DNA of 64,000 nt, from positions 310,001 to 374,000 of the forward strand of contig NZ_BBOM01000009.1 in the NCBI RefSeq assembly GCF_000974485.1. Direction: 5' to 3'. Origin of the DNA: Streptomyces sp. NBRC 109706. GTDB lineage: Bacteria; Actinomycetota; Actinomycetes; Streptomycetales; Streptomycetaceae. Positions 41,112 to 49,113 of the stretch are shown here, piece by piece. The translations under genes were made by a program, and so were the position numbers. Under the pieces are notes generated by a model. It saw only the letters and a list, made by a program, of their open reading frames with translations. It did not search any database and had not been told where the DNA came from. Each line of letters starts with the position of its first letter. Within the stretch, counting starts at the first letter, position 1.

Positions 41112-42458
41112 ATGCCTGATGTGCCCATGCCTGACGCGTCCATGACGGAACGCGAGTGGACCGCCCGGTTGGCGGCGTTCACCGTCGAGCTCCGGGCGCT
41201 GGCCGACGTCCTCGATCCGGCGTCCGGCTGGCTCGGGGCCTTCGAGCGCCGCAACGGTGCGGAGCTGGCCGCCTGGCTGGCCGGTCGGGCGCTGCCACCG
41301 TGGGACGCCGTGGCCGATCTGGTGCAGGACCTTGCGGTCCGGAGCGGCCCGGAGCCGGCGCGGCGCGCGACCAGGCGGCTGCGCGCCCACTACGAGGCGG
41401 CGATCCTGGCCCATGACGAACTGCCGGGCGGACAAGAGGCGTTGACGCTGCTGCTGACCGATCTCGACCGGACCCGCGCGGAACTCGACGCGCGGCTTCG
41501 GATGTTGGCGCACGCCGAGGAGACGGCCCGGCGGATGGGGCAGCTGCCCGAGGCGGAGCGGCTGGCCGGGCTCGCGGAGTGGGCCCGCGACGATCAGGAG
41601 CGCGTGCTGGCCCGCCGCGCCGAGGCACACGCCCGGCTGGCACGGCTCGCCGAGCGCCCCCCGCTCCCCCGGCAGCAGGCCACACCGGAGCCGGCCCCGG
41701 CCCCGGCCCCGGCCCCCGCGCGTAAGCGGTCCAAGCCGGCGCGCCGGCCGCGCGGCGCGCGCTTCGCCGGCATCGAGGTGCCGGACGAGCCGGAGCCGAC
41801 CCCGCCGACCGGGCCGACGGCCGTCCCCGAGCCGGCACCGGCGACGGGCGCCCAGGTCCGGCCGCCCAGCGGCTCCCGGTTCGCGGGCGCGCTGGAGGAG
41901 CATCGGCCGACGCTTGAGGAGCGGGTGAGCCAGGACGACCGGGAGGCGGCGGCCAGGACCGTCGACCAGCTGCGGGAGCTGCGGGCGCGGGGGGAGAGCG
42001 GGGCGGCGCACGGCCTGCTCTCGGCGGCGGCCGGCGGCTCGGCGATCCGACTGGCGCTGCTGCTGGCCGAGTTGGAGCGGGCCGGCCTGGGCGCCGAGAC
42101 CACCACGTTGCTGTGGGAGGCCGGTTCGCTGCCGCCGAAGGCGCTGGCGGCGGCGGCCGAGGCGCTGTCCCTGGCGGGGCGGGAGCGGGACTGCGACCAG
42201 CTGCTGCGGCAGGGGGCGGCCCGGCCGGCCGCCGAGGTCGGCTCGGTCGCCGCCGCGCTGCGCGGGTTCGGCCTCGGCCGCCAGGCGATCGCGCTGTTGC
42301 GGGGGTTGGTGCGGGCCCGCACGGCGGAGGAGGCGGCGCAGGCGGCGCACACCGCCCCCGATGTGCTGGTGCCGATCCTGCTGGCCGCCGCCCGTGAGGT
42401 CTCCCCCGGCCACCATTTCGCGGTCACCAGCGAACTCCGGCGCGCGGGCGTGGCCTGA
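41112..42458 (+). CDS. Hypothetical protein, two helical domains joined by a Pro-Ala hinge
   Basis: 448 residues. Residues 10-190 are an all-helical domain (EREWTARLAAFTVELRALAD, VLDPASGWLGAFERRNGAEL, LLLTDLDRTRAELDARLRML). A PAPAPAPAPARKRSKPARRP hinge follows. Residues 265-448 are helical repeats (LRELRARGESGAAHGLLSAA, LLLAELERAGLGAETTTLLW) similar to TPR/HEAT-like arrays. Streptomyces relatives are sometimes named after the UL36 tegument protein only because of composition. No enzyme motif is visible. The start may be ATG 41112 or one of the next two in-frame ATGs (41127, 41142). Confidence 0.7.
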   Translation: MPDVPMPDASMTEREWTARLAAFTVELRALADVLDPASGWLGAFERRNGAELAAWLAGRALPPWDAVADLVQDLAVRSGPEPARRATRRLRAHYEAAILAHDELPGGQEALTLLLTDLDRTRAELDARLRMLAHAEETARRMGQLPEAERLAGLAEWARDDQERVLARRAEAHARLARLAERPPLPRQQATPEPAPAPAPAPARKRSKPARRPRGARFAGIEVPDEPEPTPPTGPTAVPEPAPATGAQVRPPSGSRFAGALEEHRPTLEERVSQDDREAAARTVDQLRELRARGESGAAHGLLSAAAGGSAIRLALLLAELERAGLGAETTTLLWEAGSLPPKALAAAAEALSLAGRERDCDQLLRQGAARPAAEVGSVAAALRGFGLGRQAIALLRGLVRARTAEEAAQAAHTAPDVLVPILLAAAREVSPGHHFAVTSELRRAGVA

Positions 42459-42560
42459 ACCGGGCGCGCGCCCCGGCGCACCTGCGGCTCTGATGATGGA
42501 ATCCACTGGTTCGCCCCCACTCGACCGATCCGCCGCTCCTGGGCGTGGTTCGATGGGCGG

Positions 42561-43400
42561 GTGAGAGCGGAAGAGCTGGTGAGCCCAGTGACAGAGGCCA
42601 TAAGGACGGTCGCGGCCCGGGAGATCCTGCCGCGCTGGCGGCAGTTGGCGGACGACGAGATCTCGGTGAAGACCGGGCCGCACGATCTGGTGACGGTCGC
42701 CGACCAGGCCGCCGAGCGGTCCCTCACCGCCGTCCTGGCCGGGCTGCTCCCCGGCTCGGTGGTGGTGGGCGAGGAGGCGGTGCACGAGGATCCGGCGCGC
42801 TATGCGGCCCTCTCCGGGGACGCCCCGGTCTGGATCGTGGACCCGGTGGACGGGACCCGGCCGTTCGTCAGGGGCGAGCCCGGGTTCTGCACCCTGGTCG
42901 CGCTGGCCCACCGTGGCGAGCTGCTGGGCTCCTGGACGTACGCGCCGGCGCACGACCTGTTCGCGCACGCCTGGCGCGGCGCCGGCGCATGGCTGGACGG
43001 CGTACGGCTGCACGCCGGCGCGCCCGACCCCGCGCGCCCGCTGCGGGTGGCCCACTCCCACCCCGACTACACCTCGCCACGGCAGAAGCGCGCGCTGGCC
43101 GCGCTGGAGACCGAGGGGGTGGCGGCACGCCCCTGCGGGGCGGCCGGCCTCGAATATCTGGCGGTGGCGCGCGGCGAGTTGGACGCCATCGCGTTCGACT
43201 GGGAGAAGGCCTGGGACCATGCGGCCGGGCTGCTGCTGGTCCGCGAGGCGGGCGGCCTTGAGCTGACCCGGGACGGGGCCCCGTTCCGGCTGGCCGGCGG
43301 GAACGACATGCCGTTCACCGCGGCCCGCGACGAGGCCACCGCCCGGCGGCTGATCGCGCTCTTCGGATCGGAGGACGCGGAGGGAGTCCGGGTCGGGTGA
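42561..43400 (+). CDS. Inositol monophosphatase family protein
   Basis: 279 residues. Metal-binding motifs are conserved: VVVGEEAVHED (Glu), WIVDPVDGTRPFVRGEPGFC (DPxDGT, about residues 93-98), and WEKAWDHAAGLLLVREAGG (the WDxAAG motif, about 215). ISVKTGPHDLVTVADQAAE is the usual opening. The family includes inositol, histidinol and sugar phosphatases. Without neighbours from a pathway the substrate is open. GTG 42561 begins the frame after a 100-base spacer from the helical protein. Confidence 0.9.
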   Translation: MRAEELVSPVTEAIRTVAAREILPRWRQLADDEISVKTGPHDLVTVADQAAERSLTAVLAGLLPGSVVVGEEAVHEDPARYAALSGDAPVWIVDPVDGTRPFVRGEPGFCTLVALAHRGELLGSWTYAPAHDLFAHAWRGAGAWLDGVRLHAGAPDPARPLRVAHSHPDYTSPRQKRALAALETEGVAARPCGAAGLEYLAVARGELDAIAFDWEKAWDHAAGLLLVREAGGLELTRDGAPFRLAGGNDMPFTAARDEATARRLIALFGSEDAEGVRVG

Positions 43401-43419
43401 CCTCGCCTGCGCTCCGGGC

Positions 43420-44103
43420 TCAGCGGTTGGGCTCGAGCGGCTGGCTGAACCTGCGGCATACATAGACGCGTTGGAACTGTGCGCGCATCTCGGCCTCGCG
43501 GTCCAGTTGGGCATGGTTGAAGATCATGACCGGATCGAGGCCGGGCCGGGGGCGCTCCACCGCCCGTGCGGGCTCGCCCGCGTCGGCATAGTGGTTGGCG
43601 TAAACATGCAGATAGTGGTCGCTCTCCAGGAACCCCACGGCGTGGTACCAGGCGAGGCCGGCGGGCTGGTCGCGTGTCCAGGCGTCCAGGGTGGTCGCCC
43701 CCGCCGCCTCGGCGCGGGCCCTGGCCTCGGCCAGCAGTGCGGTGGCGATGCCCTGTCGCTGAGCATCGGGATGCACGGCGATGGTCTCGATGGTGGCCAG
43801 CCGCTCGGCCACGGTTCCGTCGGCCGCGGTTCCGTCGGCCGCGGCTGGGTCGGCTGCGGCTGGGTCGGCGGCGATTCCATCGGCTGCGGCTGGGGCGGCC
43901 ATGGTGAGGTCGAGACAGCCGACCACCGCATCCCCGGCCGGCCGTTCCTCGTCCACCGCGACCAGGGAGAAGCCCGGCGCCGGGGTCGCCGGCTTGGCGG
44001 TGAGCACATTGTCGTAGTACGGGGTGTCCAGGAAGGAAAGCACCCGGCAGCGCAGCCAGGACGGTTCGTCGGCCGGCCGATAGGCACGCACGGTGTAACC
44101 CAT
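43420..44103 (-). CDS. GNAT acetyltransferase with internal pentapeptide repeats
   Basis: 227 residues. YTVRAYRPADEPSWLRCRVL opens the GNAT fold. ETIAVHPDAQRQGIATALLA is the acetyl-CoA loop (QRQGIA), and QPAGLAWYHAVGFLESDHYL holds the motif B Tyr. Between strands, about residues 68-97, sits an Ala/Asp-rich low-complexity insert coded by six 15-base repeats. The tail (VMIFNHAQLDREAEMRAQFQ) is outside the usual domain. ATG 44103 fits better than an upstream ATG at 44127. The substrate is unknown. Confidence 0.85.
   Translation of the reverse strand: MGYTVRAYRPADEPSWLRCRVLSFLDTPYYDNVLTAKPATPAPGFSLVAVDEERPAGDAVVGCLDLTMAAPAAADGIAADPAAADPAAADGTAADGTVAERLATIETIAVHPDAQRQGIATALLAEARARAEAAGATTLDAWTRDQPAGLAWYHAVGFLESDHYLHVYANHYADAGEPARAVERPRPGLDPVMIFNHAQLDREAEMRAQFQRVYVCRRFSQPLEPNR
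43813..43902. repeat. Six tandem 15-bp units inside a GNAT gene
   Basis: Units at 43813, 43828, 43843, 43858, 43873 and 43888 (for example GGTTCCGTCGGCCGC, present twice exactly) encode Ala/Asp-rich pentapeptides on the minus strand. The array stays in frame because the unit is five codons. Confidence 0.8.
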
Positions 44104-44287
44104 ACGAGCCAGGTTGTGACCCAACACCCGTGCGGGACAACCGATTATCCGTCCGCCAGTCCTTCCGTTCGTCCGTCCCCGGGGCGGGGGCGCGCGACGG
44201 GACGGCGGCCGCCGGGCGGCGGGGACGGCGGCGTATCCTCGGGGTGCTGTTCCGCCTGTGACTCACCGTTGAGGGGAGAGCCGTACG

Positions 44288-45724
44288 TTGCCTGCGTTGC
44301 GTGACGTGGTCGTGGTGGGAGCCGGGCCGAACGGGCTGACGGCCGCCGTGGAGCTGGCCAGGCGCGGAATGTCGGTCGCGCTCTTCGAGGCGAAGGAGAC
44401 CGTCGGCGGCGGCGCCAGGACCGAGGAGTTGACGCTTCCCGGCTTCCGGCACGACCCCTGCTCCGCCGTCCACCCGATGGGCGTCGGCTCGCCCGCGTTC
44501 AACGCGATGCCGCTGGACCGGTACGGACTGAGCTGGGTGCAGCCGGAGTTGCCGCTGGCGCATCCGTTCCCGGACGGCAGCGCCGCCGTGTTGGCCAGGA
44601 CCGTGGGCGAGACGGCGGCCAGCCTGGGCCCGCGCGACGCCGCCGCCTACCGCCGACTGCTCGCGCCCTATCTGGGGCGGTGGGAGACGCTGGTCGGCGA
44701 CTTCCTCAAGGTGCCCTGGGACGGGCTGCCTCGCGATCCGCTGCTGCTGGCCCGCTTCGGCCTCACCGGCACCCCGCCCGTCTCCTGGCTGGTCAGGCGC
44801 TTCCGCGACGACCGGGCCAGGGCGCTGCTGACCGGGCTCGCCGCGCATGTGATCGCGCCGACCTCCACGCCGGCGACCGGCGCGGTGGCGCTGGTGTTCG
44901 CGTTGGCGGCGCACGAGGTGGGCTGGCCGATCGCCAGGGGCGGCTCCCAGGCCATCTCCGACGCGCTGGCCGGCTATCTGCGCGATCTCGGCGGGGAGAT
45001 CCACACCGGCGTCGAGGTCAAGCGGCTGGACGAACTGCCGCCCGCGCGCGCCTATGTCTTCGACACCTCCCCCACCGCGCTGGCCAGGATCGCCGGCCTG
45101 GGCCGCGCCTACCGGCGCTTCCGCTACGGCGCCGCCGCCTTCAAGATCGACTATGCGCTGGACGGGCCGGTGCCCTGGACCTCGGCGGAGGCGCGCCGCG
45201 CCGGCTCGGTCCATCTCGGCTCCAGCAGCGCCGAGATCACCGAGGCGCTGCGGGCGGCCTCGGTCCGGGGCGAGGCCCCGGAGGTGCCGTTCCTGGTCAC
45301 CTCCCAGCCGACCCTGTTCGACCCGAGCCGGGCGCCCGCGGGCAAGCATGTGTACTGGGCCTACGGGCATGTGCCCAACGGGTGGACGGGCGATCTCACG
45401 GACGCCGTGGAGCGCCAGATCGAGCGGTTCGCGCCCGGCTTCCGGGATCTGGTGCTGGCCCGGGCGGTCGCCGGACCGCCCGAGTTGGCCCGGCGCAACG
45501 CCAACTATGTGGGCGGCGACATCAGCTGTGGCGCCTTCTCCGGCACCCAGACGATGTTCCGGCCGCGGATCGGGTTCCGTCCCTATGCGACCCCGCACCC
45601 CGCGGTCTTCCTCTGCTCGTCCGCGACCTGGCCGGCGCCCGGGGTGCATGGCATGTCGGGGCAGAACGCCGCCAAGGCGGTGTGGCGCCAACTCCGCCGG
45701 GGCGCACCGGCGTTGTCGATCTAG
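44288..45724 (+). CDS. FAD-dependent oxidoreductase, phytoene desaturase-like
   Basis: 478 residues. VVVVGAGPNGLTAAVELARR (GxGxxG at residues 8-13) binds FAD. FEAKETVGGGARTEELTLPG is the second nucleotide motif, and WPIARGGSQAISDALAGYLR is the substrate-domain helix. The C-terminal FAD contact is FLCSSATWPAPGVHGMSGQN. The family covers carotenoid desaturases and retinol-saturase-like enzymes. No carotenoid cluster is near, so the substrate is unknown. The TTG start at 44288 has GGGGAGAG upstream. It is divergent from the GNAT gene. Confidence 0.9.
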   Translation: MPALRDVVVVGAGPNGLTAAVELARRGMSVALFEAKETVGGGARTEELTLPGFRHDPCSAVHPMGVGSPAFNAMPLDRYGLSWVQPELPLAHPFPDGSAAVLARTVGETAASLGPRDAAAYRRLLAPYLGRWETLVGDFLKVPWDGLPRDPLLLARFGLTGTPPVSWLVRRFRDDRARALLTGLAAHVIAPTSTPATGAVALVFALAAHEVGWPIARGGSQAISDALAGYLRDLGGEIHTGVEVKRLDELPPARAYVFDTSPTALARIAGLGRAYRRFRYGAAAFKIDYALDGPVPWTSAEARRAGSVHLGSSSAEITEALRAASVRGEAPEVPFLVTSQPTLFDPSRAPAGKHVYWAYGHVPNGWTGDLTDAVERQIERFAPGFRDLVLARAVAGPPELARRNANYVGGDISCGAFSGTQTMFRPRIGFRPYATPHPAVFLCSSATWPAPGVHGMSGQNAAKAVWRQLRRGAPALSI

Positions 45725-45847
45725 CGACAGCCGGCCCAGGGCCCGCCCGGGGGCCGTGTGACCGGCGCGGCATCCGGCAACCGTGGTGGTGGGGCGGGGA
45801 GCCGGATAGGGTCCGTGTTCGACCGCAACGACCACAGGGACCGCAGA

Positions 45848-46990
45848 ATGACGCAGACCTGGCGCGTGCTGATCGCCGCCGACAAGTTCAAGGGTTCGCT
45901 CACCGCAGCCGAGGTGGCCGAACATGTCACGGCCGGTATCCGTCAGATCCGCCCGGAGGTCACGGTGACCGCGCTGCCGGTGGCCGACGGGGGCGACGGC
46001 ACGGTCGACGCGGCCGTCGCCGGCGGCTTCACCCCGGTCGATGTCGAGGCGACGGGCCCGCTGGGCACGCCGGTGGCCGCGCGGTTCGCGCTGCGCGGGG
46101 ACACCGCCGTGGTGGAGATGGCGCAGGCGTCTGGGCTTGTGCTGCTGCCGCCGCGCACCTTCGCCCCCATGACGGCCACCACCTTCGGCACCGGCGAGCT
46201 GATCGCCGCCGCGCTGGACGCGGGCGCCCGCCGGATCATCCTCGGCGTGGGCGGCTCCGCCACGACGGACGGCGGCGCCGGGATGCTGATGGCGCTGGGC
46301 GCCAGGCTGCTGGACGACGAGGGCGATCCGGTCCCGCTCGGCGGCGGGCCGCTGCGCGAGCTGGCCACGGTGGACCTCTCCGGCCTCGATCCCCGGCTGA
46401 AGGACACCGAGTTCGTGCTGGCCAGCGACGTGGACAATCCGCTGTGCGGCCCCACCGGTGCGGCCGCCGTCTACGGCCCGCAGAAGGGCGCCGACCCGCT
46501 GGAAGTCGAGGTGCTGGACGGCGCGCTGTCCCATTTCGCCGAGGTGTTGGAGCGTGTCGAGGGCAGCCGGGTCGCCGAACTGGCCGAGGCGCCGGGTGCC
46601 GGCGCGGCCGGCGGCGTCGGCTTCGGCGCGCTGATCGGCCTGGACGCCACCTTCCGTCCCGGTATCGAGGTGCTGCTCGATGTGCTGGGCTTCGCCGAGG
46701 CGCTGGCCGAGGCCGATGTGGTGATCACCGGCGAGGGCTCGTTGGACGAACAGACGCTGCGCGGCAAGGCTCCGGCCGGCGTCGCGGCGGCGGCCCGCGC
46801 GGCCGACCGTCGGGTGCTCGCGGTCTGCGGCCGGCTGGCCATCGACGCGGATGACCTGGCCGGCGCGGGCATCGAGGCCGCCTATCCGCTGACCGCGCTG
46901 GAGCCCAACCCCCGCCGCAGCATGGACAACGCGGGCCCGCTGCTGGAACGCGTGGCCGCCCAGCTCGCCGAGGAGCGGCTGGCGCCTTAG
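45848..46990 (+). CDS. glxK: Glycerate kinase
   Basis: 380 residues of glycerate kinase family 1. VLIAADKFKGSLTAAEVAEH, ALPVADGGDGTVDAAVAGGF, ATTFGTGELIAAALDAGARR, ILGVGGSATTDGGAGMLMAL and ASDVDNPLCGPTGAAAVYGP are all signature blocks. ADVVITGEGSLDEQTLRGKA is the nucleotide-site loop. It phosphorylates D-glycerate, the step that returns glyoxylate-derived carbon to glycolysis, so it may serve the allantoin genes about 9 kb away. ATG 45848 fits the family start. It is monocistronic. Confidence 0.94.
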   Translation: MTQTWRVLIAADKFKGSLTAAEVAEHVTAGIRQIRPEVTVTALPVADGGDGTVDAAVAGGFTPVDVEATGPLGTPVAARFALRGDTAVVEMAQASGLVLLPPRTFAPMTATTFGTGELIAAALDAGARRIILGVGGSATTDGGAGMLMALGARLLDDEGDPVPLGGGPLRELATVDLSGLDPRLKDTEFVLASDVDNPLCGPTGAAAVYGPQKGADPLEVEVLDGALSHFAEVLERVEGSRVAELAEAPGAGAAGGVGFGALIGLDATFRPGIEVLLDVLGFAEALAEADVVITGEGSLDEQTLRGKAPAGVAAAARAADRRVLAVCGRLAIDADDLAGAGIEAAYPLTALEPNPRRSMDNAGPLLERVAAQLAEERLAP

Positions 46991-47192
46991 GGTGCGTCGC
47001 CCGGCCCTTCCGACGATCGGGGCCGGCCCGCCCCTTGGAACCAGGAGTCAGGGGCGCGACGAGCAGCGCCACGACACAGCCGACAAAGTAATTATCTGCC
47101 AGAAGGGCCACCGGCCGGGCGGCGACCAGCCGTCGGTATGGCCCAACTCCCGCTGATCATCGAGTGATCCGGGGCGCAGAGGGTTGACTAAG

Positions 47193-47204
47193 CCAATCCG
47201 TTGG
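47193..47204. promoter_or_regulatory. Weak palindrome upstream of second glycoside hydrolase
   Basis: CCAA (47193-47196) and TTGG (47201-47204) flank TCCG, just after TTGACT (47184-47189), which resembles a -35. It is a weak operator candidate 60 bases before the start. Confidence 0.3.
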
Positions 47205-47263
47205 ACTTTCATGTTCCATCGCTGCGGCACTTCCCCCCACCGCCCACGATCAAGGGTGACAGC

Positions 47264-49102
47264 ATGCATCGACACGGAGAGACCGGCCGGCGACTTCCCT
47301 TCGTCGTGCCCGGGGTGGCGCTGTTGGCGGCCGCCGGGCTGCTCGCCGGGGCCGCCGCGCTGCCCCGGGCGGGCGCGGAGCCGGCGCCCGCCGCCGGACA
47401 CCACTCCATCACCGGCCAGGTGTACGCCGGCTATCAGGGCTGGTTCTCCGCCGAGGGCGACGGCTCCCCGGTCAACCAGTGGCGGCACTGGAACGGCAGC
47501 CAACCCTCCCCCGGCAACCAGACCTTCGAGATGTGGCCGGACATGTCGGCCTACCCCGACTCCGCGCACTTCCCCACCGGCTACGCGGGGCTGGGCAACG
47601 GCGATCCGGCGACGCTCTTCTCCTCCTACTCCACCGAGGTCGTCGACCAACACTTCTCCTGGATGCGGGAGTACGGCATCGACGGGGCGGCGCTCCAGCG
47701 GTTCGGCCAGGACATGGTGGTGCCCGAACGCAAGGAGCAGCGCGACGCCATCACGGCCATGGCCAGGGACGCGGCCGAGGACCACGACCGGGGCTTCTAT
47801 CTGGAGTACGACATCAGCGGCCTCACCGACGAGAACGTCGAGGAGACGCTGAGGAACGACTGGACGGAAAGCGTCAACGGCACGCTCGGGCTGCCGGATT
47901 CGCCGTCCTACGCGCATGAGGACGGCAGGCCCGTCGTGGCGGTCTTCGGCTTCGGCTTCAGCAACCGCCCCGGCTCCGCCGAGACCGCGCTGCGCGTGGT
48001 CGAGTGGTTCCAGGAACAGGGCGCCTATGTGATCGGGGCGGTGCCATCCGGATGGCGCACCGAGGCGAACTCCAAGCCCGGCTTCACCCCCGTCTACCGG
48101 GCCTTCGACATGATCTCGCCATGGTTCGTCGGCAGCCAGGGGGATCTCACCCCGACTCTGGAGGCCGACCGGGACGATCTGGCCAGCCGGGGCCAGGACT
48201 ATCTCCCGGTGATCTACCCGGGCTTCTCCTGGGCCAACTGGAACGGCGGCGAGCGCAACCAGATCCCCCGCGCCGGCGGCGAGTTCCTGTGGCAGCAGGC
48301 CGTCAATGTCCGCTCGCTCGACATCCCCCAGGCGTTTATCGCCATGTTCGACGAGTACGACGAGGGCACCAATATCGCGCCGGCCGCCAGCGACTCCTCG
48401 ATGATCCCGACCGACCAGTACTTCCAGACCACAAGCTCGGACGGGGTGTTCACCTCCCCCGACTTCTATCTGCGGCTCGCGGCGCACGCGAGCCGGATGA
48501 TCACCGGGGACGAGCCCCTGGAGACGGAGATTCCGGTGCCGCTCTCCGAGGGGCCGGTGTTCTTCCGCACCGGTCTGGAGGCGGACGTCGACGCCCAGCC
48601 CACCTGGACCGACACTCCGGGCCCCGGGGGCACGGCCAATGTGACCGGCCCCGAGGGGGAGGGCGGCCCCACGCTCCGCGTCGCGACGGGGACCGACCAG
48701 CGGGGCGGCCGGTCCGCGCTCCGCCTGCGGGGGCACGCTCCCCAACCCGACCACTCCTACGCGTATATGGCGGCCTTCGACGTGCACATCCCCGTGTCGG
48801 CCGGGACCCGGCTCTCCTACGACTTCCTGCCGAAGAACGAGGGCGGCCGCCAGATCGCGGTGGACTTCGTGCTCAGCGACGGCACCACGTTGCGCGACAG
48901 CGCCGCCACCACCACCGAAGGGGTGGACATGCACCCGGCGGCCCCCAAGGGCACCGTCGGCGAATGGACCACGATCGTCAGCGAGTTCGGCCCGGAGCTG
49001 GCGGGCACCACGATCGAGACCATCCTGATCGGCTACGACCGGAACCAGGCGACCGGCGACTTCGACGCCTTCATCGACAACCTGGAGATCACCGTCGACT
49101 GA
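47264..49102 (+). CDS. Secreted GH71/99-like protein with C-terminal beta-sandwich
   Basis: 612 residues. A Sec signal peptide (LPFVVPGVALLAAAGLLAGA) lacks the twin-Arg-Phe Tat motif of its paralogue. The GH71/99-like body shows VYAGYQGWFSAEGDGSPVNQ, MREYGIDGAALQRFGQD, VVAVFGFGFSNRPG, SPWFVGSQGDLTPTLEADRD and IAMFDEYDEGTNIA. After about residue 430, a beta-rich part (RSALRLRGHAPQPDHSYAYM, then DFLPKNEGGRQIAVDFVLSD, DAFIDNLEITVD) looks like a carbohydrate-binding jelly roll. ATG 47264 follows AAGGGTGAC. It probably acts on an alpha-linked polysaccharide. Confidence 0.88.
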   Translation: MHRHGETGRRLPFVVPGVALLAAAGLLAGAAALPRAGAEPAPAAGHHSITGQVYAGYQGWFSAEGDGSPVNQWRHWNGSQPSPGNQTFEMWPDMSAYPDSAHFPTGYAGLGNGDPATLFSSYSTEVVDQHFSWMREYGIDGAALQRFGQDMVVPERKEQRDAITAMARDAAEDHDRGFYLEYDISGLTDENVEETLRNDWTESVNGTLGLPDSPSYAHEDGRPVVAVFGFGFSNRPGSAETALRVVEWFQEQGAYVIGAVPSGWRTEANSKPGFTPVYRAFDMISPWFVGSQGDLTPTLEADRDDLASRGQDYLPVIYPGFSWANWNGGERNQIPRAGGEFLWQQAVNVRSLDIPQAFIAMFDEYDEGTNIAPAASDSSMIPTDQYFQTTSSDGVFTSPDFYLRLAAHASRMITGDEPLETEIPVPLSEGPVFFRTGLEADVDAQPTWTDTPGPGGTANVTGPEGEGGPTLRVATGTDQRGGRSALRLRGHAPQPDHSYAYMAAFDVHIPVSAGTRLSYDFLPKNEGGRQIAVDFVLSDGTTLRDSAATTTEGVDMHPAAPKGTVGEWTTIVSEFGPELAGTTIETILIGYDRNQATGDFDAFIDNLEITVD

Positions 49103-49113
49103 CAGGAGCCCGA

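Noticed and set aside
40839..43514. Open frame of 891 codons on the minus strand
   Set aside because: It is antisense to the glutamyltransferase, helical and phosphatase genes and has no domain pattern.
43813..43902. Possible CRISPR-like array
   Set aside because: The 15-base units are directly adjacent with no spacers and lie in frame inside an acetyltransferase gene.
43067..46534. Open frame of 1155 codons on the minus strand
   Set aside because: It overlaps four well-supported genes and reads as Arg/Gly/His-rich noise, so it is a shadow of high-GC third positions.
46725..47111. 128-codon minus-strand frame after glycerate kinase
   Set aside because: It is Arg/Pro-rich, largely antisense to glycerate kinase, and lacks a ribosome site.
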